IMG/VR virus record: IMGVR_UViG_3300049491_000181
Span: 1-56,132 of that record
Strand: one strand, 5' to 3'
DNA: 56,132 nt
From: a virus
The notes beneath the pieces are model-generated. The model was not told the origin of the DNA and searched no databases. It saw only the letters and a program-made list of their open reading frames with translations. Every line of letters starts with the position of its first letter. The stretch's first letter is position 1. The position numbers and the translations under genes are program-made. Shown in pieces: positions 8,713 through 16,919 of the stretch.

Positions 8713-9091
8713 TTTCGGCGCTCATCATCTCTAGATGCTTCAGCCCCAGCGGTGTCATCCCCACGGTGTCGATCACCCAGGTCGCAGCCGGTGACCCGAT
8801 GGCCACGAACACCCGACCGCCTGCCTGTTGACGTTTGGCAATCCAGATGATCTGCGACCGGCGCAACCCGTTGTCACGACCTAGCACGGGCGTCGCAGCC
8901 CTGACCGGGTGGTGGTCGGTGTACTTCAGTTCGAGCTTGCCGGCCACGGCGTCAATGCAGTAGTCCACGTCCGGTGTCCCGGTTCCAACGGCGTTCTCGA
9001 TCCGCTCGAAGTGGCCGTGCATCCCCAACTGGCGGCACGCGGCCACGAGTTTCGGCTGTAACCGCTTACCCCAGAATGATGCCTCGATCAT
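8639..9091 (-). CDS. PDDEXK (VRR-NUC-like) nuclease
   Basis: 150 residues from the ATG at 9091; a longer frame to 9145 would overlap the upstream gene. The motif GTGTPDVDYC (Asp41) followed by KLELKY (Glu54, Lys56) is the PD-(D/E)XK core of VRR-NUC-type phage nucleases. Such enzymes cut branched or flap DNA and help resolve replication or recombination intermediates, possibly before packaging. It is the last gene of the replication operon, five bases after its neighbour, and converges on the plus-strand tail/lysis genes. Confidence 0.75.
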   Translation of the reverse strand: MIEASFWGKRLQPKLVAACRQLGMHGHFERIENAVGTGTPDVDYCIDAVAGKLELKYTDHHPVRAATPVLGRDNGLRRSQIIWIAKRQQAGGRVFVAIGSPAATWVIDTVGMTPLGLKHLEMMSAETLAGASAWNSIEDHWRHLPRVLAR

Positions 9092-9095
9092 CGCA

Positions 9096-9329
9096 CTACC
9101 AACGGTGATAGCCGGCAGGATGCCCGCACTTGCGGCAGAAGTCACTCATCGTGCCTTTGCGTGTTTCATATCGCCCTGTTGGGCGGTAGTGGAAGCACAC
9201 TCCGACCTTGAGGTTGTAATAAACGGTCCGTGCCAGACCGTAGGCCCGTGGGGCGTACCAACCGGCTAGACCGCCGATGATCAACCCGGCACTGAACCAC
9301 AGCAACCCATCTAGCAGCGTGATGTTCAC
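9096..9329 (-). CDS. Small membrane protein with zinc-ribbon tail
   Basis: 77 residues. An N-terminal hydrophobic segment (about residues 5-25) is followed by a cytosolic tail with CRKCGH near the end and a cysteine near residue 45, which could form a zinc site. Starts inside the stop of the upstream gene (ATGA). Function unknown. Confidence 0.6.
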   Translation of the reverse strand: MNITLLDGLLWFSAGLIIGGLAGWYAPRAYGLARTVYYNLKVGVCFHYRPTGRYETRKGTMSDFCRKCGHPAGYHRW

Positions 9330-9814
9330 AGTTGAATACTCCCTCTGAACTCGAACACACTTGGCACACGGGCGCGCATCCGCTGCTTGTATTCCTTTTG
9401 CCGCACACGCGCCGATTTCATCTTTACCGGTTTGGTCGGCGGTTCCAGCCCCATGACCGACCCGCCACGACGACCAGGGAACGAGCTGCGATGATCAACC
9501 CGGAACAGGAACCCGTTTTGCTTGAGGCGCGTCAACACCGCGCGCACAGCTTCAACGCCGGGGAAGTCCTCCACGAATTCGGCGTGTGTCATCGGCCCGT
9601 GGTCGCGGGTGTGGAGAAGCAACGTGTGAGCCAGCGTGCCGAATTTCAGGAACCCGGATTCAAGGCCTAACCTGATGTCGCCGGTTTTCCTCGGGGGTCG
9701 CTTGGCGGCCATTGAACAGGCCACGCACTTGCGGTTGGACACGTACCGCACAACGCTCCCACATCGCCGGCACTCAAGGCCGTTTTTGCGTTCACCCTCG
9801 CCTCGCTTGGTCAT
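9326..9814 (-). CDS. Zinc-finger/winged-helix DNA-binding protein
   Basis: 162 residues from the ATG at 9814, which overlaps the polymerase stop as ATGA (an in-frame start at 9829 is less likely). The N-terminus has CRRCGS and CVAC, a four-cysteine zinc finger. Residues about 60-105 look like a winged helix (TLAHTLLLHTRDHGPMTHAE, then VRAVLTRLKQNGFL). The tail is basic. It may be a transcription regulator or a replication accessory protein; co-translation with the polymerase favours the second. Confidence 0.65.
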   Translation of the reverse strand: MTKRGEGERKNGLECRRCGSVVRYVSNRKCVACSMAAKRPPRKTGDIRLGLESGFLKFGTLAHTLLLHTRDHGPMTHAEFVEDFPGVEAVRAVLTRLKQNGFLFRVDHRSSFPGRRGGSVMGLEPPTKPVKMKSARVRQKEYKQRMRARVPSVFEFRGSIQL

Positions 9815-11832
9815 ACGCACGCCCCCCAATTAATCCCGGTTGATTGTTCTGCGATGACCGGCACACGCAGTTTCAAGCATGTGTCCATGATGTGCTTGAC
9901 CTCGTTCAACGCTTCGGCGCCTTCGGCCGTCTGGGGTGTGCTGTGACCGGTTTCGTCGTGGCAGGTCAGCAGCATGTGCCCGAGTGTGCGGTGAATCCCC
10001 GTCTTCCACATGGCCGACATCGCAACCTTCATCAAATCGGCGGCGCTGCCTTGCAGTAGTCGATTCAGTGCCTTGTGTGTGAATGCACGCACGACCCTGC
10101 CGTTGTAAGCATCAATGGCCCGGTCATACGGGAGCGCCTTGTTTTTCTTTTCGTCGTCGCTCTTGAAGCGGGGTTCCCACAGTTCAAACCTGGCACGGCG
10201 ACCTAGCACGGTCTTGATCCATCCCCGGTCTCGCGCCATCTCGCTGACGCTGTCATAGGTCTTTTTCACGAACGGCACCGCAGTGTGATACGTGCGGAAT
10301 AGTTCAGAGCCATCATCCTTGCTCAAACCAAGATCATTGGCGAGCTTGGTCTGGCCCATACCGTAGGTTAAACCGAAGTTGATGTTTTTGATCGGCTTGC
10401 GGTGTTGCTTGTGAAGCTCGGGCGTGCTGATGTCCCAACCGGCCACCGGTGCGACCATTCCAAGCGTCATCTCATGGAAGTCCGTGTTGGGGTCTTCGTT
10501 GTACTGCTGGCGCACGATGTTCCCAGACGGCCCGCGCGCGTAGTGTGCCAGAAACCGGTATTCAATCTGCGACCAATCATGGCGGCCCCAAAGTTCCCCA
10601 TCTTCAGGCAGGAACAACGCCCGCAGCTTCGGCCCCCATACCGGGTCCCGTACCGGGATATTCTGGAGGTTGGGGAGCGACGAGGAGAACCGGCCGGAGA
10701 CCGTGCCGTTGTCGTCGCCCTTGAGCGGGTGAAACAGGGCATGCAAACGGCCATTGACATGCAGGTCCAAGACGTAGCCCCGCACGAACGTGTCGCGGTA
10801 CTTTGCCAGCTTGCGGCGTTCAACGATCAGCTGCGCCACTGGATGACTGCACCGTTCGAGGAATTCTTTTGCGAATGATGGTTGGCCGGTCGGGGTCCGT
10901 GGGAACTCCACACCGGCTGCTTTGAACAGGCGTTCGAGGTCACCTTTGGCGGTGGTTGAGATTGGGCGCCCGGCCACACCGGCAATGCGGGCGTCGATCA
11001 GGTCAATTGCTGCCGTAAGCTCATCGTCCAACCGCTTCGCATATTCCACATCGACACGCACACCGCGTTGGCGCATGTGAACTAGCGGTTCAATCAAACT
11101 CGTTTCCAGATCGAACAGGCTCGAAAGGTCTTGCTCTGCAAGCAATGCTTTTTGCTTCTCCCACACAAGCAGAGGGCCGTCAACGTCCCCCTGCGCATAT
11201 GGCCCAACCAAACACGGCGGAGCGCGCCAGATGTTTGCGCGGTACGTATCAACGTCACCATATGCCCGGATCAGCCATTCCTGCAAAGCGTCCTTCACTT
11301 TGCCGGTACCCATGTAGTCGCGCATCAGGGCTTGCAGGTTGTACGTGAAGCGGTTTTCATCGAGCAACGCTTCGGCAAACTGTACGTCGATGAATGGCCC
11401 CGTGACCGGCACGCCCTCCGACCAAAGCGCATCTACGTCATACATCAGGTTGGCGCCTACTTTGGTCTGCCCGGGCGTGCAGAGATTGTCGCGCGCCCAG
11501 GCAAGAACATGGCCCGGGTCGAGGTTCTGCTCTGGGGCAATCGTGTGGCGCATCGGGAAGTACCACCGATCACCCTCGGGTGTACCTACGGCAATGCCGA
11601 CGATGTGCGCCCCATCATCGCCGTCGCGCCGGAACCCTGGCCCTTTGGTGGTTAGCGCCGTGTCCTTGGTCTCGGTATCGAGGCCAAGGACACGGCACTC
11701 AGCAAGTCTAGGGAATTCCGTAGGTGCAACCCATCCGTTCTCAGGAATGGGCGGAATGGGTCGAGCATAGACAGACCGCCCCGCCCGCGTCTGGAGGTCT
11801 TCCCAAAAGAAGCCGAGTGCGTCATCGCGCAT
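9811..11832 (-). CDS. Family A DNA polymerase with 3'-5' exonuclease
   Basis: 673-residue replicative polymerase. The N-terminal DnaQ-like proofreading domain has LGLDTETKD (Asp52, Glu54), GANLMYDVDAL and YAQGD. The polymerase domain has SGRFSSSLPNLQNIP (about 379-393), motif A HDWSQIEYRFLAH (419-430), motif B RKPIKNINFGLTYG (478-491) and motif C HDE (625-627). There is no 5'-3' exonuclease domain, as in T7-type polymerases. All catalytic residues are present. It begins one base after a 24-residue micro-ORF and overlaps the next gene, within a long coupled operon that also includes the sliding clamp. Confidence 0.97.
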   Translation of the reverse strand: MRDDALGFFWEDLQTRAGRSVYARPIPPIPENGWVAPTEFPRLAECRVLGLDTETKDTALTTKGPGFRRDGDDGAHIVGIAVGTPEGDRWYFPMRHTIAPEQNLDPGHVLAWARDNLCTPGQTKVGANLMYDVDALWSEGVPVTGPFIDVQFAEALLDENRFTYNLQALMRDYMGTGKVKDALQEWLIRAYGDVDTYRANIWRAPPCLVGPYAQGDVDGPLLVWEKQKALLAEQDLSSLFDLETSLIEPLVHMRQRGVRVDVEYAKRLDDELTAAIDLIDARIAGVAGRPISTTAKGDLERLFKAAGVEFPRTPTGQPSFAKEFLERCSHPVAQLIVERRKLAKYRDTFVRGYVLDLHVNGRLHALFHPLKGDDNGTVSGRFSSSLPNLQNIPVRDPVWGPKLRALFLPEDGELWGRHDWSQIEYRFLAHYARGPSGNIVRQQYNEDPNTDFHEMTLGMVAPVAGWDISTPELHKQHRKPIKNINFGLTYGMGQTKLANDLGLSKDDGSELFRTYHTAVPFVKKTYDSVSEMARDRGWIKTVLGRRARFELWEPRFKSDDEKKNKALPYDRAIDAYNGRVVRAFTHKALNRLLQGSAADLMKVAMSAMWKTGIHRTLGHMLLTCHDETGHSTPQTAEGAEALNEVKHIMDTCLKLRVPVIAEQSTGINWGACV

Positions 11833-11833
11833 T

Positions 11834-11908
11834 TCACGAGCCGCAGCCGATCAACGCGTCGATGTAGTCAATGGCGTTTGGCCACCCCATTCTGCGATCA
11901 TCGCTCAT
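11834..11908 (-). CDS. 24-residue leader micro-ORF coupled to polymerase
   Basis: ATG at 11908 preceded by an excellent ribosome site (GTAGGAGGGAAATC). It encodes 24 residues and stops one base before the polymerase ATG. Its start overlaps the stop of the upstream gene. The polymerase itself has no such strong site, so this short frame probably delivers ribosomes to it. Too short for similarity to help. Confidence 0.5.
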   Translation of the reverse strand: MSDDRRMGWPNAIDYIDALIGCGS

Positions 11909-12084
11909 GATTTCCCTCCTACAAAAGCTGCAAAAGCTGCTAACACACTAAACACGGCGCTGATGGCCGCCCCAACTGCGAAAAATAGCGCCATTGTTTC
12001 AGTGCTGCTGCCAACTGAGCATGCCAAGCAACCCCATGTCGCTACATCAAAACGGCTATGCGGATTAACTTGTGGAACGGCCAT
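11905..12084 (-). CDS. Small membrane protein
   Basis: 59 residues from the ATG at 12084, inside the end of the transposase-HNH gene (20-base overlap). A hydrophobic segment rich in Ala, Phe and Val occupies about residues 31-55, just before the C-terminus. The strong GGAGGG site for the next micro-ORF lies at its 3' end. Function unknown. Confidence 0.5.
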   Translation of the reverse strand: MAVPQVNPHSRFDVATWGCLACSVGSSTETMALFFAVGAAISAVFSVLAAFAAFVGGKS

Positions 12085-13489
12085 GCGTGTGAGTGAGTGC
12101 GCTCGTGTGGAATCGCTCGTGGCAGGGACGGCATACGACCATGACCTTTCTGTGCTCCCCGGCCACCAAGGGCAGGGTCTGGTGTATCTGCAGCTCGGCG
12201 GGCTCGAAGACACCGCCACAGGACTGGCAACGGTTTCCGGCCGCTGCGATGGCGTGCCGCCGCTCCATCTGGCTGATGCGTCTGGTCGGGTCCATCTTCA
12301 GAGGCTCCGGGGTTGGGGCCTGCTGGGGCGGCAACCCCTTGCCGAACAGCAGGCGGGCGCGCAGCACGTCGAAGCTGTAGCCCCGGCCGGCACGGTTGAT
12401 GGTCTTGGCGACCCCGTTCAGTGCTTCGGTGTAGGCGTTGCTGATGGGGTGGTCGAAGTACGCCAGAATTTCCCGGCGCCAGTTCTTCATGCTGGTGGTC
12501 AGCACCTTGAAGTCGGCCTTCAGGTCGGCCGGGATGGTGGCGGCGAAGCCGTCATAGGCGGCGACGGCCTGGGCCTTGGGCATGTCGTAGATGCCGTAGA
12601 ACGCTTCCTTCAGCCCGTGGGCGGCCTTCAGGGTCGGCTCGTTGTCCAGCCACATGTCCACGTTGAACCGCTGCTTCTCGGTCAGCTTGCCGTAGCGCAT
12701 GTTCAGCAGGGCCTTGGAGCGCAGCCAGTCCCGGCGCTCGCCCGACTTCTTGACCTTCTGCAGCCGGATGCGGACCCGCTCCATGCAGTAGCTGGCCGTC
12801 CTGACGACGTGGAACTTGTCGATGACCACGGGCACGCCGGGCAGCATGTGCCGGGCCACGTCGCGGTAAGGGCGCCACATGTCGATGGCGACGCCCTGGA
12901 CGTGGCTGCGGTCCCGGTAGTGGTTCAACCAGGTGGTCAGCGTGCCTTTGTCACGCTCGGCCAGCATCTCGATGGGGCGGTGCGCGCCGATGTCGGTGAT
13001 GACGCAGCGCATCTTCCCGTCAATCTGCGTCTCGTCGATGCCCAGCCAGGCCGGCAGGGCGGGCCGGTAGCCAGCCCCGATGGCGGCGATGTGGTCGCCA
13101 GCCAGGCTCCGCACGGTCTTGTCGTCGCAGCCGATGTTGTCGGCGATGCGGACGAAGGTGTCCCGCAGGCACTGCTGCTTGATGAAGGCGGCGCAGCGCT
13201 CAGTCATGCGCATGTCCTCTTGGATGCCACCCATCGGCTGCAGGAACGTCTCCCCGCACTCCCGGCACTTGTACCGCCGCACCCTGGCAAGGATGCGGGT
13301 GGCGTGCCCACGGATGGGGCTGTCGCGGAACGTGGTGAGCTTGGTGCCGTGCTTGTACAGACGGTCCAGCACGCCGCACTTCTGGCAGGCGGCCGGCTGA
13401 ACGGTGTACTCGGCTTCCAGTTCGTACTCCGCGCCGTCGAGGCGCTTCCCCAGGACGGTCCAGCCTGGCAGGTCGAGGATGTCGGTCAT
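12065..13489 (-). CDS. ISL3-type transposase fused to HNH nuclease domain
   Basis: 474 residues. Residues 1-385 match an ISL3-family transposase: zinc pairs CQKC (35-38) and CREC (75-78), a helix-turn-helix, then GIDETQ (Asp152), AIDMW (Asp203), VVIDKFHVV (Asp224), NAYTEALNG (Glu355) and a terminal GYSFDVLRARLLFGKG block, all intact. Residues 408-461 add an HNH-type domain: CQSC (421-424), LQIHQ (His436), CRPCH (453-457) and His461. The ATG directly follows the stop of the upstream gene and the 3' end overlaps the next, so this is an operon member, not a free insertion sequence with visible terminal repeats. It may be a domesticated transposase or a homing-type element. Confidence 0.85.
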   Translation of the reverse strand: MTDILDLPGWTVLGKRLDGAEYELEAEYTVQPAACQKCGVLDRLYKHGTKLTTFRDSPIRGHATRILARVRRYKCRECGETFLQPMGGIQEDMRMTERCAAFIKQQCLRDTFVRIADNIGCDDKTVRSLAGDHIAAIGAGYRPALPAWLGIDETQIDGKMRCVITDIGAHRPIEMLAERDKGTLTTWLNHYRDRSHVQGVAIDMWRPYRDVARHMLPGVPVVIDKFHVVRTASYCMERVRIRLQKVKKSGERRDWLRSKALLNMRYGKLTEKQRFNVDMWLDNEPTLKAAHGLKEAFYGIYDMPKAQAVAAYDGFAATIPADLKADFKVLTTSMKNWRREILAYFDHPISNAYTEALNGVAKTINRAGRGYSFDVLRARLLFGKGLPPQQAPTPEPLKMDPTRRISQMERRHAIAAAGNRCQSCGGVFEPAELQIHQTLPLVAGEHRKVMVVCRPCHERFHTSALTHTHGRSTS

Positions 13490-13852
13490 TCACGAATTGT
13501 CCGGCGCCACAAGCGCCTGCCTGATGGCATCCTTCCAGCTCTCCCTGACGTGCGTCGCTGGAGCTTCCAGCATGCGGCGCAGAAGCTGATGCAGGCGGTC
13601 AATCTCCACCGAGGAGTTGATTGAATGCCGACGCAGGTCTTCGTACCCGGCATGCTTCGCGTCCAGCGCTGCTCGGAGCAGCTTGGACTCGACCTCGGCC
13701 GCGATTGCCCGCCGATAGAGTTCAGGGTCCATCGTCATATTCACCTTTATGGCGTACAGCTCGGGCTCGTCATCCGGCAGCCGCACAGACTCTGGGCAAT
13801 CGCATGTGTCACACATGCCGTCGCACTTTCGGGTGTGTTGGTGGTAGCTCAT
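13490..13852 (-). CDS. Small Cys-rich/coiled-coil protein upstream of transposase
   Basis: 120 residues. The N-terminus carries CDGMCDTCDC, a tight cysteine cluster; the middle is a helical segment with coiled-coil character. Its ATG overlaps the previous stop, and its own TGA is followed immediately by the transposase ATG. It could be a partner of the transposase-HNH protein, by context only. Confidence 0.6.
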   Translation of the reverse strand: MSYHQHTRKCDGMCDTCDCPESVRLPDDEPELYAIKVNMTMDPELYRRAIAAEVESKLLRAALDAKHAGYEDLRRHSINSSVEIDRLHQLLRRMLEAPATHVRESWKDAIRQALVAPDNS

Positions 13853-14085
13853 GCTTCGTAGTCTGTGCAGTCATCGCAGCCGTTGCAGCCGTCAGCGCAG
13901 CGCCACAGGTCGCCCAGGCGCCCACCAGCCTTCACCACGCATGCGCGACCAGGACCGCGCCCGGCGCCATCGCATGTGCAAGGCTTGCGCGTATCAGCCG
14001 GCCCGACGCTCTGGTCAGGGTCGCCAGCTTCAGCCTCGCGCGCCGCATCAGCGCGAGCTTGTGATTCGGTGTGGCTCACCTTCAT
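13849..14085 (-). CDS. Small Cys-rich protein
   Basis: 78 residues. The C-terminal half contains CTCDGAGRGPGRAC and CADGCNGCDDC, resembling a DnaJ-type Cys-rich or zinc-ribbon motif. The N-terminal half is charged and probably disordered. Overlaps both neighbours by four bases. Confidence 0.6.
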   Translation of the reverse strand: MKVSHTESQARADAAREAEAGDPDQSVGPADTRKPCTCDGAGRGPGRACVVKAGGRLGDLWRCADGCNGCDDCTDYEA

Positions 14086-14504
14086 GCCGCGTCGCGCACT
14101 TCGCGGAACTCATCGCTCGGCGCCTGCTGCCGCAGTTGGCGGCCGAAGTCCAGCAGCCGCGCGTGCAGGTCGGGGCGGAAGGTGGCGAACACGTCACTGC
14201 AGTGCAGCACGTCCTTCAGCAGCGAAACCAGTTCGCGCTCGGGCTGCCCGGCGTCTTGCGGGGCGTTCGAGTGTGCTTGCCGCATGGCGCACCACATCTC
14301 TTTGGTTTCGTCCAGCGTGAGGCGGCGGCGCGTTGAGACCGAGTTTTCCCACAGCCACGTCTCAATGGTGCGCAGGGCTTGCGCGCCATGCTCTGACCGC
14401 ACGTTCAGGGTCTTTGCCGCTGGCGTTGCGGCGCGGCGCGGCAGCGGCTGAATCTCGACGGGCACTCGGCCAGCGCTGCGCGGGAATGGGGAATTGGTTC
14501 GCAT
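14082..14504 (-). CDS. Hypothetical protein in transposase operon
   Basis: 140 residues, start ATG at 14504 with GGAGAACG upstream. The first 30 residues are Pro/Arg-rich and likely disordered; the rest is helical and soluble. No recognisable domain. Co-translated with the following gene. Confidence 0.6.
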   Translation of the reverse strand: MRTNSPFPRSAGRVPVEIQPLPRRAATPAAKTLNVRSEHGAQALRTIETWLWENSVSTRRRLTLDETKEMWCAMRQAHSNAPQDAGQPERELVSLLKDVLHCSDVFATFRPDLHARLLDFGRQLRQQAPSDEFREVRDAA

Positions 14505-14516
14505 GTCGTTCTCCGT

Positions 14517-14747
14517 TTAGGTTGCCTTGCGTGCCCAGACCGCTGGGCAATGCACGTTGTGCGTCATGTCGGCGGCATCGTCTAAGCGCGCCCAACCACT
14601 CCACCGCATGCTCATCCAGTTACCGCAGGCCGGGCACACGACACGGCCGGGGCCGTTTTCTTCGTGCTCGTCCACGGGCTCAATCTTTGCCAGCATCTCA
14701 AGTACGGCGCGCGGCATCGCCACTGCAGCCCAGTCTTGTTTTTCCAT
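14517..14747 (-). CDS. Small zinc-binding-like protein
   Basis: 76 residues from the ATG at 14747, which overlaps the previous stop as TGATG. A CPACGNW motif near residues 38-44 and a cysteine near the C-terminus suggest a small zinc site. A longer frame to 14789 would overlap the gene before it and is unlikely. Confidence 0.55.
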   Translation of the reverse strand: MEKQDWAAVAMPRAVLEMLAKIEPVDEHEENGPGRVVCPACGNWMSMRWSGWARLDDAADMTHNVHCPAVWARKAT

Positions 14748-14920
14748 CACTGCTGCCCCGCTGCCATCGCAATCATGCGGTCTTGCCACGCCCGCTCAGC
14801 GGCGCGGTCGGCGGCCGGGTCGCGGGCCTTCGCCTGCTGCCCCACGTACTCGGTTTGCTGGAACGGGGTGCGCTGCTGCTTGTTGGCAATCAGGCGGTCA
14901 ATGGCTTGGGCTTGGTTCAT
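14747..14920 (-). CDS. First gene of the transposase operon, small helical protein
   Basis: 57 residues from the ATG at 14920 (an ATG at 14935 is also in frame). Gln- and Ala-rich and helical. It is the first gene after the promoter at 14954-14982. Function unknown. Confidence 0.5.
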   Translation of the reverse strand: MNQAQAIDRLIANKQQRTPFQQTEYVGQQAKARDPAADRAAERAWQDRMIAMAAGQQ

Positions 14921-14930
14921 GGTGTCGCTT

Positions 14931-14991
14931 TCCACACGTTATTCCGTTCTTTGACTATAGAGCAACCTCATGGATTCCACAAGTTATTCCG
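14931..14991 (-). promoter_or_regulatory. Promoter with paired operator-like repeats for transposase operon
   Basis: On the minus strand, TTGTGG (14977-14982) and TATAGT (14954-14959) are 17 bases apart, a good sigma70 promoter. A 16-base element, CGGAATAAC(T/G)TGTGGA, occurs twice in direct orientation, at 14976-14991 over the -35 and at 14931-14946 just downstream of the -10, with one mismatch. The spacing and positions suggest two sites for one regulator. Confidence 0.6.
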
Positions 14992-15021
14992 GAGAGCCAT
15001 CAAAACGTGTTGCCGTGTTGT

Positions 15022-15993
15022 TCACCGCAGACCCCCAAACACGCCGACAAGATCACCCGACCGAAATGCGTGTGTATCTCGCCGGGGTGTATGCCACTGT
15101 ATATCCGAAGCGTTTGCGAACACAAGCGAGGCGGTGCGCGCGTTGACCTTGCCGGATTCAGGGAGCGGCGCGAGGTCCGATGCCACGAGTGAATCATCTT
15201 CCAGGCACAGGCTGTTGTCTTTGAAGATGACCGCGGGGTGGCGGAGGTCGGCCAGTTTTGCCGCAACATCAAGCATTGATCGCAGATCAGTGTTTGCTGT
15301 CTCCCACAAATCAGGTAGCCCATCAACCAACCCGTCCACGGTATCGGTCGGCCACTTCCCAGCAACCAACTGGCACCGCACCCAGATGTCACCCTCCAGA
15401 AAGAACGTTGCCGATTGGTCATCGACGGCGATGCTATCAATGGCCCCGCAACTCAGGATCGCTTCAACCGAAGCACCGGGCAGGTTTATGGATTGCTCGA
15501 TCAGCGTGTGAACCGTCACCCGGGCCACGATCACGTTATTGGTGGCGTAAACATGGTGCGCGTTGACACAGATGGCGGTCGCCCACGGGCGGCTGGCGTC
15601 GGTCGCCACAAACGGCAGCAGCTGGAGTAGTGCGTTGGCGAGTCCAGCGGCGCCGTGGGGCGTTTTCTCAGTGGGCCCGGTACGTGGGTACTGCCCCGGG
15701 TCCAGCAACGCGATTTTGGCGCGTATCCGCCCGGCGTTGACGACCAATCGCTGCCCGTCATCGCCCACCTTGACGGTAGGCGCCACCGGGCAGGCGTTCC
15801 ACACCGCCAACAGTCGATCAGCATTCACCAGGCAAGGCGGGAGGTCAGTTGGCGCATCGACCGTGTATCGGCCATTCTGCGCCTGTATCCGGCGCCGCCC
15901 GGCAGTGTCATCGTACACAAGCAGGTTCGACAACACCGGGTTAAGGTTGCTCCCGGCGTGATCGACCAGGAACCGGATGGCTGCGGCTTCCAT
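15022..15993 (-). CDS. DnaN-like sliding clamp
   Basis: 323 residues that line up with a beta-type processivity clamp: NPVLSNLLVYDD near the start (DnaN PILSN), NADRLLAVWNACP then a GRIRAKIALLDPGQYP strand (domain I end), a RPWATAICVNAHHVYATNNV segment (domain II, ATDxHR-like) and a CQLVAGKWPTDTVDG loop (domain II/III, LIxGxFPD). The C-terminal ~90 residues end in DLVGVFGGLR, where DnaN has its last strand. Slightly shorter than bacterial DnaN (about 366). It would tether the family A polymerase encoded downstream. Assignment rests on pattern, not alignment. Confidence 0.7.
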   Translation of the reverse strand: MEAAAIRFLVDHAGSNLNPVLSNLLVYDDTAGRRRIQAQNGRYTVDAPTDLPPCLVNADRLLAVWNACPVAPTVKVGDDGQRLVVNAGRIRAKIALLDPGQYPRTGPTEKTPHGAAGLANALLQLLPFVATDASRPWATAICVNAHHVYATNNVIVARVTVHTLIEQSINLPGASVEAILSCGAIDSIAVDDQSATFFLEGDIWVRCQLVAGKWPTDTVDGLVDGLPDLWETANTDLRSMLDVAAKLADLRHPAVIFKDNSLCLEDDSLVASDLAPLPESGKVNARTASLVFANASDIQWHTPRRDTHAFRSGDLVGVFGGLR

Positions 15994-15994
15994 A

Positions 15995-16918
15995 TCAAAA
16001 GAACGTCACAGCAGACCGCTTGAACACGGGCCGCAGCCCCTTGGCGTACTCTTTGAAGAATCGGATATTCCACTTGTCGCGCATGCCGTGCATCGTGCCG
16101 AGTAGTTCAGGATCGAAACCCTGTGCCCGGATGATCCCATCATAGTGTAATTGCGTGTGCGGGTCGAGGCTCCAATAAGACTGGTCCTCGTCGTGAACGC
16201 TTGATGACCGACGACTGATGGCGAATGATTTTGGCCGGCCGTCTGGCCGCCTTAGCAGGATGTTCCCGAAACGCCCGACCATTAGCCACGATGTTGAGTC
16301 AACACTGAACCACGGGTAACGCTCCATCAGTTCAAACGTGGTCAGGCCGAAGCCGTGAACCTTGACGCGGGCGCTACCGTCAGGCAGTGCGAGATACTTG
16401 TCCCAAATGTGGTCGAGCCAGTCAACGAGATAACCCGTGGTTTCGGGAACCATGCCGCCAAGAAAGATGTAGTCATAACCCTCGTCCAGATACTTGACGA
16501 GCCATGAGTCGTGATCCCGGGCGTGGTGTACCGGACACACACGCACCGGCAGCTTCAGTGACTCGAGGTACTTCTGATTATCGTAGCTGCCCTGTTCCTG
16601 ATTGCGCCCGATCACATCGACATTTGACGCAATCTCGAGGATGTCAGGGCGTTCGCAGATATACTCCGCGTAGGCGTCAAGGTCAACTTCGGCGCCGAGG
16701 GTGAACATCGAGAACGCGCCGGAGTCGAGAAAGATTTGGCACCTGGCTTTGCGTATTACATCATCGAGGTTCTGCTTGCGAATGTAGTGATATGACTCGA
16801 GGTGATACGGGTAGACCTCGGACGCCGTAGCGGCCACATTGGGGTTTACCGCGTCGGGGTCGCCCCAGCCGCTATGGAACTTGGCTGCGATGTAAATACG
16901 GAGGTCTTGCGGTTCCAT
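15995..16918 (-). CDS. dpdA: DpdA-type DNA guanine transglycosylase
   Basis: 307 residues from the ATG at 16918 (a GGGGGTGA site lies just upstream; a TTG at 16945 is weaker). The protein has the TIM-barrel signatures of the tRNA-guanine transglycosylase superfamily in the phage DpdA form: QIFLDSGAFSMF (Asp65), YIFLGGM (151-156), KVHGFGLTTFELM (186-198) and FSVDSTSW with the likely nucleophile Asp207. The zinc-binding Cys cluster of tRNA enzymes is absent. DpdA exchanges guanine in DNA for a 7-deazaguanine. FolE, QueE, QueD and QueC lie just upstream in the same operon, which strongly supports the call. Confidence 0.88.
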   Translation of the reverse strand: MEPQDLRIYIAAKFHSGWGDPDAVNPNVAATASEVYPYHLESYHYIRKQNLDDVIRKARCQIFLDSGAFSMFTLGAEVDLDAYAEYICERPDILEIASNVDVIGRNQEQGSYDNQKYLESLKLPVRVCPVHHARDHDSWLVKYLDEGYDYIFLGGMVPETTGYLVDWLDHIWDKYLALPDGSARVKVHGFGLTTFELMERYPWFSVDSTSWLMVGRFGNILLRRPDGRPKSFAISRRSSSVHDEDQSYWSLDPHTQLHYDGIIRAQGFDPELLGTMHGMRDKWNIRFFKEYAKGLRPVFKRSAVTFF

Positions 16919-16919
16919 T

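Noticed and set aside
12065-13489. Recently inserted complete insertion sequence
   Set aside because: No terminal inverted repeats or target duplication are seen near the gene, and both ends are coupled to neighbouring genes.
11963-13624. 553-residue plus-strand frame opposite the transposase
   Set aside because: It is antisense to an intact, motif-bearing gene; its Val/Gly/His-rich sequence is typical of a complementary-frame artefact.
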